Assembly: GCF_013388255.1 (NCBI RefSeq)
Contig: NZ_CP058215.1
Coordinates: 930,001 to 994,000 of the forward strand
DNA: 64,000 nt
Origin: Methanolobus zinderi
Lineage (GTDB): Archaea > Halobacteriota > Methanosarcinia > Methanosarcinales > Methanosarcinaceae
Direction: 5' to 3'
Of this stretch, positions 53,448 through 63,400 are shown piece by piece. The notes beneath the pieces were generated by a model that was given only the letters and a program-made list of their open reading frames with translations, ran no database searches and was not told where the DNA came from. Made by a program: the position numbers and the translations under genes. The stretch's first letter is position 1. Each line of letters begins with the position of its first letter.

Positions 53448-55022
53448 ATGGGTATAACAGGTATAATACCTGCCTATAATGATGAAGCTAACATTTATGA
53501 TGTCATCAAAAAGGCAGGGGTGTATGTTGATAATATAGTGGTGGTTGATGATGGGAGTACTGATTCCACCGCATATGTTGCAGAAAAGATGAATGCACAT
53601 GTAATAAAACATGAAACACATAGAGGGAAGATGGAAGCACTCAGGACCGCCTTCAAATTCTCAGAGAAATTCGGTGATGGTCCTGTACTTGTAATTAATC
53701 CAAATAAATCCTATAATTCTGAAGAAATTCCCAAAATGATAGACCCAGTAATGTGGCTTGAAGCGGATGCAGTCGTAGGATACAGCCCATATCCTGAAGC
53801 AGGGTCAGATTATGATATACAGTCATTGATAGCAAATAATAATGGCAACGGTAATGGTAACGGAAACGTTTCAGAAATCGGAAGACAGCAATTTGTAAAG
53901 TATCTCTATGACAATATCGGTTATGCGGCATTCTCTTCCCAATCGGCAAATTTCATGAAATTCGAGCCGGATTCCCTGCCAATGGAACTCTCTCTTGTCA
54001 AGGATCTTGCAGATGCCGGTATGAGAGTAAAGGAGATCAATGTCAGTAAGGTCCGTGAACAGAATAAGGATGAACTGTACGATCATAAGATCGGGGTAGT
54101 GGTACCTGCCTATAATGAAGAGAAACTGATAGCAAAAACAGTTGGTGGTATCCCTGACTATGTTAACCGGATATATGTCATCAACGATGCGAGTACTGAT
54201 AATACTGCCGGGGTACTGAACTCGATCAGGGACCCTCGTTTATCTGTCATCACACACGAACAAAACCAGGGAGTAGGTGCTGCAATCCTGCACGGCTACA
54301 AGCGGGCCCTTCAGGAAGATATGGATATTGCTGTTGTCATGGGTGGTGATAACCAGATGAACCCGGCACTTATGCCGGATCTCATAATGCCTATTCTCCG
54401 GGGCGAGGCTGATTATACCAAGGGTAATCGTCTAAAATCGGAGGAGTTTCGCGGAGGGATGAGCTCCTGGAGACTCTTTGGTAACTCCCTGCTCACTTTC
54501 CTCACAAAGGTCAGCAGTGGATACTGGCACATAATGGACCCCCAGAACGGCTATACTGCGATATCAAAGAAAGCCCTTTCAGGGATAGAAATTGACAAGC
54601 TTTACACTTATTACGGATACTGTAACGATATCCTGGTAAAGCTCAACACATTCGGTTACAAGACCGTTGATGTTTCCATGCCTGCCCGGTATGCTGATGA
54701 GAAATCGACAATCAAATATGGAAGATACATGACCAAAGTTTCGGTCATGCTGCTGAAGAACTTTTTCTGGAGGCTCAAAGAAAAGTACTCTATTCAGAGT
54801 TTCCACCCTCTGGTCTTCTTCTACGTCTTCGGTATGATATTCCTGCCTCTGGGTGTGCTTCTTTCAGCATACACTCTGGTCGGGGGCCTTGCAGGATGGG
54901 CTGTTCCGTCAAGCCTTCCACTGATAGATACGCTTCTGATCATAGCAGGTATACAGATGATTCTCTTTGCAATGCTTTTTGACATGAAGGAATGTTACAG
55001 GTCGATGGATATAGGTATCTGA
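53448..55022 (+). CDS. Tandem GT2 glycosyltransferase with C-terminal membrane helices
   Basis: 524 residues. A first GT2-like domain (1-205) has IIPAYNDE and VVVDDGSTDST, but the metal-binding DxD site reads INPNKS, so it is probably inactive. After a linker with Asn/Gly repeats (NNNGNGNGNGN, about residues 130-140) and VREQNKDEL, a second GT2 domain has VVPAYNEEKLIAKT, INDASTDNT and VVMGGDNQMNP, typical of dolichol-phosphate sugar transferases. Two TM helices follow (LVFFYVFGMIFLPLGVLL and IAGIQMILFAMLF). GGGGAGT lies before the ATG. It likely makes a lipid-linked sugar or extends a surface glycan. Confidence 0.87.
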   Translation: MGITGIIPAYNDEANIYDVIKKAGVYVDNIVVVDDGSTDSTAYVAEKMNAHVIKHETHRGKMEALRTAFKFSEKFGDGPVLVINPNKSYNSEEIPKMIDPVMWLEADAVVGYSPYPEAGSDYDIQSLIANNNGNGNGNGNVSEIGRQQFVKYLYDNIGYAAFSSQSANFMKFEPDSLPMELSLVKDLADAGMRVKEINVSKVREQNKDELYDHKIGVVVPAYNEEKLIAKTVGGIPDYVNRIYVINDASTDNTAGVLNSIRDPRLSVITHEQNQGVGAAILHGYKRALQEDMDIAVVMGGDNQMNPALMPDLIMPILRGEADYTKGNRLKSEEFRGGMSSWRLFGNSLLTFLTKVSSGYWHIMDPQNGYTAISKKALSGIEIDKLYTYYGYCNDILVKLNTFGYKTVDVSMPARYADEKSTIKYGRYMTKVSVMLLKNFFWRLKEKYSIQSFHPLVFFYVFGMIFLPLGVLLSAYTLVGGLAGWAVPSSLPLIDTLLIIAGIQMILFAMLFDMKECYRSMDIGI

Positions 55023-55068
55023 TACTGGTGCTACATATTCAGTATAGCATATAAAAAATAGGAGGTAG

Positions 55069-55097
55069 GGTTGACGGATATAAGTGATCCGTCAACC
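55069..55097. terminator. Perfect 11-bp stem-loop between convergent genes
   Basis: GGTTGACGGAT and ATCCGTCAACC around a 7-nt loop; on the minus strand it is followed by CTATTTTTTATAT. It terminates the first beta-helix gene and possibly the GT2 gene. Similar GGTTGA stems follow the other two beta-helix genes. Confidence 0.7.
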
Positions 55098-55183
55098 TCG
55101 TGTCTGATTTTTGTTGATGGTGGTACGACACACTTATGGTGGTGGCAGATAGTGTGCCGTTTACACACCGGAAGCTCCGGGAA

Positions 55184-56494
55184 TCAGACTCCCGGGACTT
55201 CTACTGATTCATCGAAATTGTTGTTCTCAAATGTCAGGTTACTTCCGCTGGATATAATTTCCAGACCTTGGGTTGCACCTGAGATGGGCTTCATATCTTT
55301 TATACTGTTATCTTTAACAACAGTATTATCGGCATTTTCAAGGTTGATACCTGTTCCGCCGACTCCGGAGATATCGTTATTCTCAACGACGGCCTTTTCC
55401 ACACTCTGCAGAACGATGGCTCCGTCGTCTGATATGAGCCAGTTGTTGACATCACGGATAGTGTTGTCCGAGACTATAACCCTTGATATTGGTTCAAGGA
55501 CAGCTCCTCCGTGTCCGCCTATCACATAAATTCCGGAGTCCTGTTTCTGTCCGTTGGTGTAGCCCTGTATCTGGTTGCCTGTGATCTTCACATCATGCAG
55601 GGTCTCAGGGTAGCTTCCGTCACTTGTACTGTGGGAAACTGCGATAGGTATCTTGACGTCAGTGATGGTGTTGTCCTCTATGTAGATATTGTTGGATCCA
55701 TGACTGTCGATACCTTCCCATACGGGGTTGTTCTCTATGTGATTGTTCCTGATATAGATGTATTCGGAATACTTGTAGGAACTTCCTCCCTTGGCGACTG
55801 CAACACCGTAGGAGTTTACATTTATCTTTCTGGTGTTTATATCCTTGAACAGGTTGTCCTCAACATAGATATTATTGGACTGCTTTCCTATCATAACACC
55901 AGCGTAACCGAAATCCAGGAACTCATTGTTCCTTATTGTGATCTCTTCGTTGGTGTAGGATGGTGAGCTGACATCAAGGTATACACCATAGCTTCTGAAG
56001 TTGGTGAATGTATTGTCTTCGATAAGACAGTTATTGCTGTTCTCGAATTTAATGAGTCCGACATCGCCGACAACCGGAAGGTATGCCTCGTCCGGATCAC
56101 TGAGTTCGAATCCTCTTATTGTAACGTTAGTTGCATCTGTTATATTGAAGATACTGTATCCTCTGAGTACTGCATCCTTGCCTACCAGTTCAATATTTGA
56201 TTTCAGTTCAATTGCTGAACTGATCATATATGTTCCGGAGTTGATCAGGATACTTCCTTCATCAACAGCATTCACTGCAGCCTTTATGGCTTCTACGTCG
56301 TTATTTCCTTCGTATATGAGCTCTCCGTCCTTTGTATGGACAGATGTTGTGGTGGTGTCTTTGGAAATGCTTACTGTGTAGTTTGATCCTTCATCGGCGG
56401 TGGTGTCGGCCGCTGAAGCAATTGCTGTTCCAAGGCTTAAACCAAGGACCAGACAAACCATTAAAAGGCTTGTAGTTTTTCTTCTTTTAACCAT
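55184..56494 (-). CDS. Secreted right-handed beta-helix protein, copy 1 (one domain)
   Basis: 436 residues. Signal peptide (KRRKTTSLLMVCLVLGLSLG, AIASA) then a parallel beta-helix of the pectate-lyase/NosD-like type with repeated N-N-x-I/V-x-x rungs: IEDNTFTNFRSYGVYL, IRNNEFLDFGYAGVMIG, VEDNLFKDI, IRNNHIENNPVWEGIDSHG, IEDNTITDV, ITGNQIQGY, VSDNTIRDVNNWL, VENNDISGVGGTGINL. No membrane anchor at the C-terminus (ends SVEVPGV). Such proteins bind or modify surface polysaccharide in some families; no catalytic site is proven here. It is the shortest of three tandem paralogues. Confidence 0.9.
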   Translation of the reverse strand: MVKRRKTTSLLMVCLVLGLSLGTAIASAADTTADEGSNYTVSISKDTTTTSVHTKDGELIYEGNNDVEAIKAAVNAVDEGSILINSGTYMISSAIELKSNIELVGKDAVLRGYSIFNITDATNVTIRGFELSDPDEAYLPVVGDVGLIKFENSNNCLIEDNTFTNFRSYGVYLDVSSPSYTNEEITIRNNEFLDFGYAGVMIGKQSNNIYVEDNLFKDINTRKINVNSYGVAVAKGGSSYKYSEYIYIRNNHIENNPVWEGIDSHGSNNIYIEDNTITDVKIPIAVSHSTSDGSYPETLHDVKITGNQIQGYTNGQKQDSGIYVIGGHGGAVLEPISRVIVSDNTIRDVNNWLISDDGAIVLQSVEKAVVENNDISGVGGTGINLENADNTVVKDNSIKDMKPISGATQGLEIISSGSNLTFENNNFDESVEVPGV

Positions 56495-56660
56495 TTTAGA
56501 CCTCTCAACTATTGAGTGTTAATAATCCGTTTTTGATTATTCAGGTCAGGCTGTCAAAAACAAAGTTATAACCCGATCTTGTCCTCTTGAAGAAAAACGT
56601 CATGACACTTGGGGACAGTGTCCGTTATTTCGTCAGGGGTCGAGTGGTGGTAACTATATT
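56495..56660. other. Long 5' leader of beta-helix gene 1
   Basis: Untranslated leader on the minus strand. It contains AATAATC-AAAAACG-GATTATT, a perfect 7-bp stem-loop, and a possible 20-codon upstream frame beginning MTFFFKRTR. Neither is proven functional. Confidence 0.4.
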
Positions 56661-56722
56661 TTGTGACGAGCACCCCGATAATATACTCTATGGTATATAT
56701 ATTCTCGCAGGCACAAAAAAGG
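56661..56722 (-). promoter_or_regulatory. Promoter block of beta-helix gene 1 (shared with gene 2)
   Basis: A 62-nt stretch that aligns without gaps to 59968-60029: TTTTTTG, then the TATA box AATATATATA, an AGTATATT, and GTCACAA. It lies about 170 nt upstream of the ATG, so the leader is long, about 180 nt. GAGAGGTC precedes the ATG. Confidence 0.65.
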
Positions 56723-56882
56723 TTTTAAGTTGCTTCAATACGTATTTAGAGCCATAATATTGCTTATTTGATAATGAACATTAGTTACAAATACAATAAA
56801 AGGACTGAGTAAAAATTGCTCATCCTGATTTACTGAAAATTATCCGTTAAAGGGAACATATTTTCCAGCAAATAATTAATGA

Positions 56883-56922
56883 ATAAAAAAGATAAGGTTG
56901 ACAGGGAAAAAGCCCATCAACC
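56883..56922 (-). terminator. Terminator of beta-helix gene 2
   Basis: GGTTGA...GGG-CTTTTT-CCC...TCAACC stem followed on the minus strand by TTATCTTTTTTATTC. Same GGTTGA/TCAACC stem as after the other two paralogues. Confidence 0.65.
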
Positions 56923-56929
56923 ATTGTTT

Positions 56930-59797
56930 TCAATTAAATACTACGTTCAGTGTATCTATGTCCTGCTGTCCCTGGGTATCAGTGACTGTCAGGGTAACCA
57001 CATATCTGCCTGCTCCGGGGAATACATGAGATACAACTTCTCCGCTTGCATCTTCCTGAATTCCGTCCGAGGAATCAAAGTCCCAGGAATATGAAGCTAT
57101 GCCTGTATCATCTATTGAACCACTGCCATCGAGCTCAAGACTGTTCTTTGAAGGTGCGGATACAATTCCCACAATAGCCACAGGTTTTTCGTCAAGGATT
57201 GTCTCGTTCATATCTTCTACGGTATCTGCAACTTCATCGGGAGTCTCTGGACCAGCATCTGAGGATACGGTATTGTTATCGATCACAGCATCCGGCACAT
57301 TCTGCAATACGACAGCATTATCTTCTGACAGCCAGTTATTTCTGTCAGAGATCGTGTTAGCTGAGATTGTTGCTCTAAGGTAGGGCTTGCTGACAGTATC
57401 ATCGCTGTTATTACCGCCGAATACCTTGATGGCCGGATATTCACTCTCTGCAGAGAAATTGCCAAGGATCATGTTCCCTTCAATGTTCAGGGTATGTACC
57501 GGTACCGGGTACCTGTCGTCTTCATTGATCTGGCCAATTGATATCGGTATCTTTACATCCGTTATCTCGTTGTTCTCAATAAAGAGGTAGTTGGCGCCAT
57601 GGCTATCGATACCTTCCCATCCGGGGTTGTTCTCGATAGTGTTGTTCCTGATGTAGATGTATTCGGAGTACTGGTATTCACTGCCTGCCCTGGCAACAGC
57701 AATAGCAAAGGAGTGCACGTTCAGATTATTGACATCAATGTTTATGAATGTGTTTTCCTCGATAACTATGTTCTTTGCCTGTTTTCCAATCATAACACCG
57801 GTATAACCAAAGTCTAGGAATTCATTGTTCCTGATTGTTATCTGCCTGTTGTGGTCGGATACAGAGGTCGTTAAGAGGTTTACACCGTTGTCCCTGAAAT
57901 TGCTGAAGACATTATCTTCGATCAGACAGTCCTCACTGTTAACGATATCAATTAGACCTGTGCTGCTGGCACGTGCCGAATACTGCTCCTCGGGACCGCT
58001 GAATGTGAATCCTTTGATTGTTACATTGGATACGTCGTTCAGCCGGAATATGTTATATCCTTCCAGGGTGGCATTCTCTCCGATCAGTTCTACATTGGAT
58101 TTAAGTGACACAGCCGAGCTGAGTACATACGTGCCTTCCCTGAAGGTAACGGTTCCCTGCTCTACAGCTCTTATGGCAGCACTTACAGCAACATCATCAC
58201 TGCTGCCATTGTATATCTCCTCGCCATTGCCTGTTTTAACGACTGTGGAGCCTGCTTCCCTGGATATGCTGATATTTGAATCACTTATTCCGGGGCTACC
58301 GCTTATTGGTTCAAAAACGGGTCCGTCTGTGTTGTCTGACGTGCGGGGTTCGGGTGGGGTGAGTGGTGGATTGACACTTGATTCAGCAGGTGTGGGGGCA
58401 GTCTGCACGTTGAGGCTCAGTGAACCTCCGAACTCTGAACGTTCCTCATTTATCAGGGTAGTATAATACGTATTACCTGAATTAGCATATCCGTGGTAAT
58501 CCACAGAGCTGCCGAACTTGTTATCCCTGATAGTTGTGCTGAAACTTTTCCTGACTGCTGACATCTCTATACCCTTTGTGTAGCCTGAGATCTGCTTGAG
58601 ACTCTGTATGTCGTTGTTCTGAACGACCAGATTATCGGCGTTCAACAGATTGATCCCTGTTCCTCCTACACCGGTGATCAGGTTGTTGTCGACAATACCT
58701 CCGTTTACGTCTCTCAGTACTATGGCACCGTCATCACTGACCAGCCAGCTGTTAACGTCCACGATTGTGTTGCCTGAGACGTTTATGTTCGTATATGGCT
58801 GCGCATAGTTACGCGCGCCCAGAACATGTATCCCCGAATGCTGTTTGTAAGGGGAGTTCATATTCCCTTTGACATAGTTACCTGTAATGACAATGTCATG
58901 GACCGGTAAGGGATAACTTCCTTCATTTGTCTGGTAGGAAACGGCAATTGGCACTTTACAGTTCAGAACCGTGTTGTCCTGGATGTAGACATGGTTAGCT
59001 CCATGACTATCGATACCTTCCCATATGGGACTGTTCTCTATCCAGTTGTGCCTGATATAGATATATTCAGAGTGTTTGTAAGAGTTACTTCCTTTTGCAA
59101 CAGCGATACCATAGGCATTTCCGTTCACGGCCCGGGTATTGATGTTCTTGAATGTGTTGTCCTCTACATAGATGTAGTTGGACTGTTTTCCAATCATCAC
59201 ACCGGCATAACCATAATCAAGGAACTCATTGTCCCTTATGGATATCTGCTCGTTGCTGTGGGATGTGGAACTTACGGCCACGTTCACACCATAATCCCTG
59301 AAGTTGCGGAAAGTGTTGCCTTCTATGAAAACATTCTTGCTGTTCACGATATCAATGAGACCGGAGCCACTTGCCACGGACCCGTACAGCGCGTCAGGTC
59401 CTGTGAACTCAAATCCACTGATCCTGACATTTGTCGCACTGCTTATAGTGAACATCTTGTAACCTTTCAGTACGGCATTGTTCCCGACTAACTCGATATT
59501 GGACTTCAATGACACAGGTGAGCTGATCATGTATGTCCCTGAGTCTATCAGGATAGTACCTCTGTCTATAGCGTTGACTGCAGCCTTAATGGCTCCGACG
59601 TCACTGCCTCCCTGATATAGTACCTCTCCTTCACCTGTCTGGACAAGTACTGTACCGGAGTCTTTAGAAACGTGAATTGTGTAGTTCATTCCTTCATCGG
59701 CGGTGGTGTCAGCCGCTGAAGCAATTACCGGCCCGAGGCCTAGACCAAGGACCAGACAAACCATTAAAAGGCTTGTAGTTTTTCTCGTAACATCCAT
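56930..59797 (-). CDS. Secreted beta-helix protein, copy 2 (two beta-helix domains plus PKD)
   Basis: 955 residues. Signal peptide TTSLLMVCLVLGLGLG with AIASAADTTADEG as in copy 1. Domain A about residues 30-445, linker rich in Pro/Thr (APTPAESSVNPPLTPPEPR), domain B about 510-860, then a C-terminal PKD/Ig-like domain (ASYSWDFDSSDG, GRYVVTLTVTDTQGQQD). Both helix domains share the rungs NEFLDYGYAGVMIGKQ and YIYIRNN-x-IENNP-x-WEGIDSHGANY. No TM anchor or PGF-CTERM motif is seen, so attachment may be by the PKD domain or to another surface protein. Confidence 0.92.
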   Translation of the reverse strand: MDVTRKTTSLLMVCLVLGLGLGPVIASAADTTADEGMNYTIHVSKDSGTVLVQTGEGEVLYQGGSDVGAIKAAVNAIDRGTILIDSGTYMISSPVSLKSNIELVGNNAVLKGYKMFTISSATNVRISGFEFTGPDALYGSVASGSGLIDIVNSKNVFIEGNTFRNFRDYGVNVAVSSTSHSNEQISIRDNEFLDYGYAGVMIGKQSNYIYVEDNTFKNINTRAVNGNAYGIAVAKGSNSYKHSEYIYIRHNWIENSPIWEGIDSHGANHVYIQDNTVLNCKVPIAVSYQTNEGSYPLPVHDIVITGNYVKGNMNSPYKQHSGIHVLGARNYAQPYTNINVSGNTIVDVNSWLVSDDGAIVLRDVNGGIVDNNLITGVGGTGINLLNADNLVVQNNDIQSLKQISGYTKGIEMSAVRKSFSTTIRDNKFGSSVDYHGYANSGNTYYTTLINEERSEFGGSLSLNVQTAPTPAESSVNPPLTPPEPRTSDNTDGPVFEPISGSPGISDSNISISREAGSTVVKTGNGEEIYNGSSDDVAVSAAIRAVEQGTVTFREGTYVLSSAVSLKSNVELIGENATLEGYNIFRLNDVSNVTIKGFTFSGPEEQYSARASSTGLIDIVNSEDCLIEDNVFSNFRDNGVNLLTTSVSDHNRQITIRNNEFLDFGYTGVMIGKQAKNIVIEENTFINIDVNNLNVHSFAIAVARAGSEYQYSEYIYIRNNTIENNPGWEGIDSHGANYLFIENNEITDVKIPISIGQINEDDRYPVPVHTLNIEGNMILGNFSAESEYPAIKVFGGNNSDDTVSKPYLRATISANTISDRNNWLSEDNAVVLQNVPDAVIDNNTVSSDAGPETPDEVADTVEDMNETILDEKPVAIVGIVSAPSKNSLELDGSGSIDDTGIASYSWDFDSSDGIQEDASGEVVSHVFPGAGRYVVTLTVTDTQGQQDIDTLNVVFN

Positions 59798-59967
59798 TTT
59801 TTGACCTTCTCAACTTGTGTTTTTCATTAAAAGTGTTTTTTTTGTAATTGAGGTCGACCTGTCAGGAATATGTTCATTTGTATGTATCGTGTTCTCCATA
59901 CAGCCAGAAGCAAAGATTTTTCCAACCGCTGCCCACAAAAGAACAATATGATACATAGTATGTCATA
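59798..59967. other. Long 5' leader of beta-helix gene 2
   Basis: Minus-strand leader of about 170-180 nt. It has a GGTCGACC palindrome and GAAGGTC as ribosome binding site before ATG 59797. Only the last 30 nt resemble the leader of copy 1. Confidence 0.4.
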
Positions 59968-60029
59968 TTGTGACAAGCTACTGGACAATATACTTTAAAC
60001 TATATATATGCTATCAGAACCAAAAAAGC
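59968..60029 (-). promoter_or_regulatory. Promoter block of beta-helix gene 2 (shared with gene 1)
   Basis: Gap-free match to 56661-56722 including TTTTTTGG, TATA box CATATATATA, AGTATATT and GTCACAA. Conserved promoter sequence between paralogues suggests common control. Confidence 0.65.
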
Positions 60030-60390
60030 ATCGAAGTTAGCTTGAAATCCTGCTTCCATTTCCATATGTGTAGATGTCTGTGATAATTATTAGTTACATT
60101 TTATATATTTTATAATGCTTGATTCTTATCTTCTGATCGTTTGCAAAAGGCAAGAGTTTCTCAGACAATTCAGCTTCTCTGAAAAAAGAGGTTCGTAGAA
60201 TAGCATTCGCTGTTTGTCTGCTGGCATGTCATACAGTCGCACAGATAAACATTCAGTATTCTAAGGGATTTGAAACTGGCATGAATTGTGATGTCAGATT
60301 GAGTTGTGTCTGAAATCCTGCTAAAACAAATCCTGTAAGTTCCAGGTCTGATAAAATGAGACTGTGTTAAAATAAGCGTAAAAGGGATCT
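60030..60390. other. Intergenic, no gene seen
   Basis: AT-rich spacer between the terminator of copy 3 and the promoter of copy 2. No credible frame with a ribosome binding site. Confidence 0.5.
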
Positions 60391-60432
60391 AAAAAAGAAA
60401 AAGTCCGGTCGACAGGTTGTAGCCTGTCAACC
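60391..60432 (-). terminator. Terminator of beta-helix gene 3
   Basis: GGTTGACAGG-CTACAA-CCTGTCGACC (10-bp stem with one G-U) followed on the minus strand by GGACTTTTTCTTTTTTAG, 12 nt after the stop codon. Confidence 0.75.
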
Positions 60433-60444
60433 GTATTTTCAGCT

Positions 60445-63400
60445 TCAGTTTACTACAATGAGTATACTGTCTGTGTCTTGCTGTCCACTAATATCGGTCA
60501 CAGTCATTGTGACCTCGAATCTGCCCTGGACCGGGAACTCGCGTGTTACGGTTTCCCCGGTTGCCTCTTCCTGGATCCCGTCAGAGGAATCGAAGTCCCA
60601 GGAATATGAGACTATACCGTTGTCGTCGGTAGATTCTCCACCGTCAAATGTCAGGCCGTTGCCCGAGGGAACGAACCTGATTGCCAAGTTAGCTACCGGA
60701 TACTCGTCTTCCTCTGGTATTGATGGAGTTTCCTCTTCATCGTCCACCGGAGGTGTTTCAGGTTCCGGTTCACTAAGGGTTACCAGTTCCATACCTCCGT
60801 TGGAAGTATCGAACTTTGATGTGTCCTGGTTCACCAAATTAACCTGGTAAATGTTCCCATACTCGGCATTTGAATAGGCGTTGTAGGTAGCAGAACCATC
60901 GAAGGTGTTGTTTCTGAGTGTGAGGTTGTTGTCCTGCCTTACAGGAAGCATCTTCACACCTATCTTTGAACCTGCGATTTCCTTTATGTTCTTTATCACA
61001 TTATCCTGCATGACCACTTCATCAGCGTCTTCCAGGTTAATGCCTGTTCCGCCTGTTCCGGAGATATCGTTACTTTTTACGACAGCGTATTTTACATGCC
61101 TCAGGACTATTGCACCGTCATCCGACATAAGCCAGTTGTTGACATCAACAATGGTGTTGTCGGAGACATTTGCTCTAATATATGGCTGGGCGATTGTTCT
61201 GTCACTGTTGCGCCCGCCGAGTACATAGATACCTGAGTCCTGCTTTTCAGCGGTGTAATTGCCTTCAATGTAGTTTCCGGTAATGCTTACATCATGGACT
61301 GGCACAGGGTACTTTCCATCGGTGTTGATCTGAGCGACTGAGATCGGTATTCTGCAGTCTATGATCTCATTGTCCTCGATGAAAAGATAGTTCGCACCAA
61401 GACTGTCGATACCTTCCCACACGGGATTGTTCTCGATAGTGTTGTTCCTGATGTAGATATACTCGGAATACTGGTATTCACTGCTTCCCGGTGCAACCGC
61501 AACACCGTATGAGATACCATTGAGCTTTCCTGTATTGATTTCCTTGAACATGTTGTTCTCTACCACTACATTACTTGCCTGCTTTCCAATCATAACACCG
61601 GCGTAACCATAGTCCAGGAATTCATTGTCCTGTATGGTTATCTCTTTGTTATTGCTGGAGGTACCAGAGGTTTCCAGGTAGACTCCGTAATCCCTGAAGT
61701 TGCTGAACGTGTTGTTCTCGATAAGAGCCTTCTCACTGTTCTCAACTTCAACAAGACCTGTGCTTCCTGCATGTTCCAGGTAAGCCTGGTCCGGATCACC
61801 GAAAGTAAAGCCTGTTACCTTTACGTCTGTTGCATCGCTTATACGGAATATGCTGTATCCTTTCATCACAGCATCATTTCCGAGCATATGGATACCGGAT
61901 TTCAGTGAAACCTGTGAGCTGACTGTATATGTCCCTGCTTCCACCTGGATTATACCCTGGTCGATAGCATTGACCGCAGCCTGTAGGGCTTCTGCGTCGT
62001 TGCTTCCGCTGTATACGATATCTTCGTTAGCTGTCTTAACGACCGTTGTTCCTGCATCCTTTGAAACGCTGATGTCGTACGCTACGTCAACAACATCGTC
62101 TGCTCCGTCGTCTTCAGGATTTGTGGTCGGTGGTGTTTCTGGTTCAGGTTCCGGTGACACTTCGTCCTGGACTGTCAGGTTTATAGCTCCGTTGGAGGTA
62201 TAGAACTTTGACGTATCCTGTTCTGTCACACTAATTTCATAGACGTTCTCGTAATCGGAGTATGCGTAAGCATCGTAGTCAGCAGACCCATCAAAGGTAT
62301 TGTTCTTAAGTGTCAGGCTGTAGTCCTTTGAGATCGGAAGCAGCTCTATACCCTTTGTAGAACCGGAAATTTTCCTGATATCCTTGATGTTGTTATTCTG
62401 CATGATCACATTGTCTGCATTCTCCAGGTTGACAGCAGTTCCACCCACACCTGAGATCTCGTTGTTGTCAACGGATGCTTCATCCACATTCTGGAGAACG
62501 ATAGCACCGTCGTCTGAGAATAACCAGTTGTTGACATCAACAATGGTATTCTCAGAAACTGTGATCTTCTTGTACGGCTGGAAGCTAGTCCAGGCACTGT
62601 CGTGCCCGCCGAGTACGTATATACCTGAATCCTGTTTCTCAGCGGTGTAATCGCCTTCAATGTAGTTTCCGGTAATGCTTACATCATGCACTGGCACAGG
62701 ATACTTTCCATCGGTATTGATCTGAGCGACTGAGATCGGTATTCTGCAGTCTATAATCTCATTGTCCTCGATGAAAAGATAGTTCGCACCAAGACTGTCG
62801 ATACCTTCCCATACGGGATTGTTCTCGATAGTGTTGTTCGTGATGTAGATGTACTCGGAATACTGGTATTCACTGCTTCCCGGAGCAACTGCAACACCGT
62901 ATGAGATACCATTGAGCTTTCCTGTATTGATTTCCTTGAACATGTTGTTCTCTACCACTACATTACTTGCCTGCTTTCCAATCATAACACCTGCATAACC
63001 ATAGTCCAGGAACTCGTTGTCCTGTATGGTTATCTCTTTGTTATAACTGGAAGTGGTGGGTGTCTCAAGGTAGACTCCGTAATCCCTGAAGTTGCTGAAC
63101 GTGTTATTCTCGATAAGAGCGTTCTCACTGTTCTCAACTTCAACAAGACCTGTGCTTCCTGCATGTTCCAGGTAGGACTGGTCCGGATCACTGAAGGTAA
63201 AACCTGTCACCTTTACGTCTGTTGCATCGCTGATGCCGAATATGCTATAACCTTTCATTACAGCATCATTTCCGAGCATTTCGATACCGGATTTCAGTGA
63301 AACCTGTGAGCTGACCGTATATGTTCCTGCATCAACCAGGATAATACCCTGATCGATAGCATCAACCGCAGCTCTTAAGGCTTCCGCATCGTTGTTCCCG

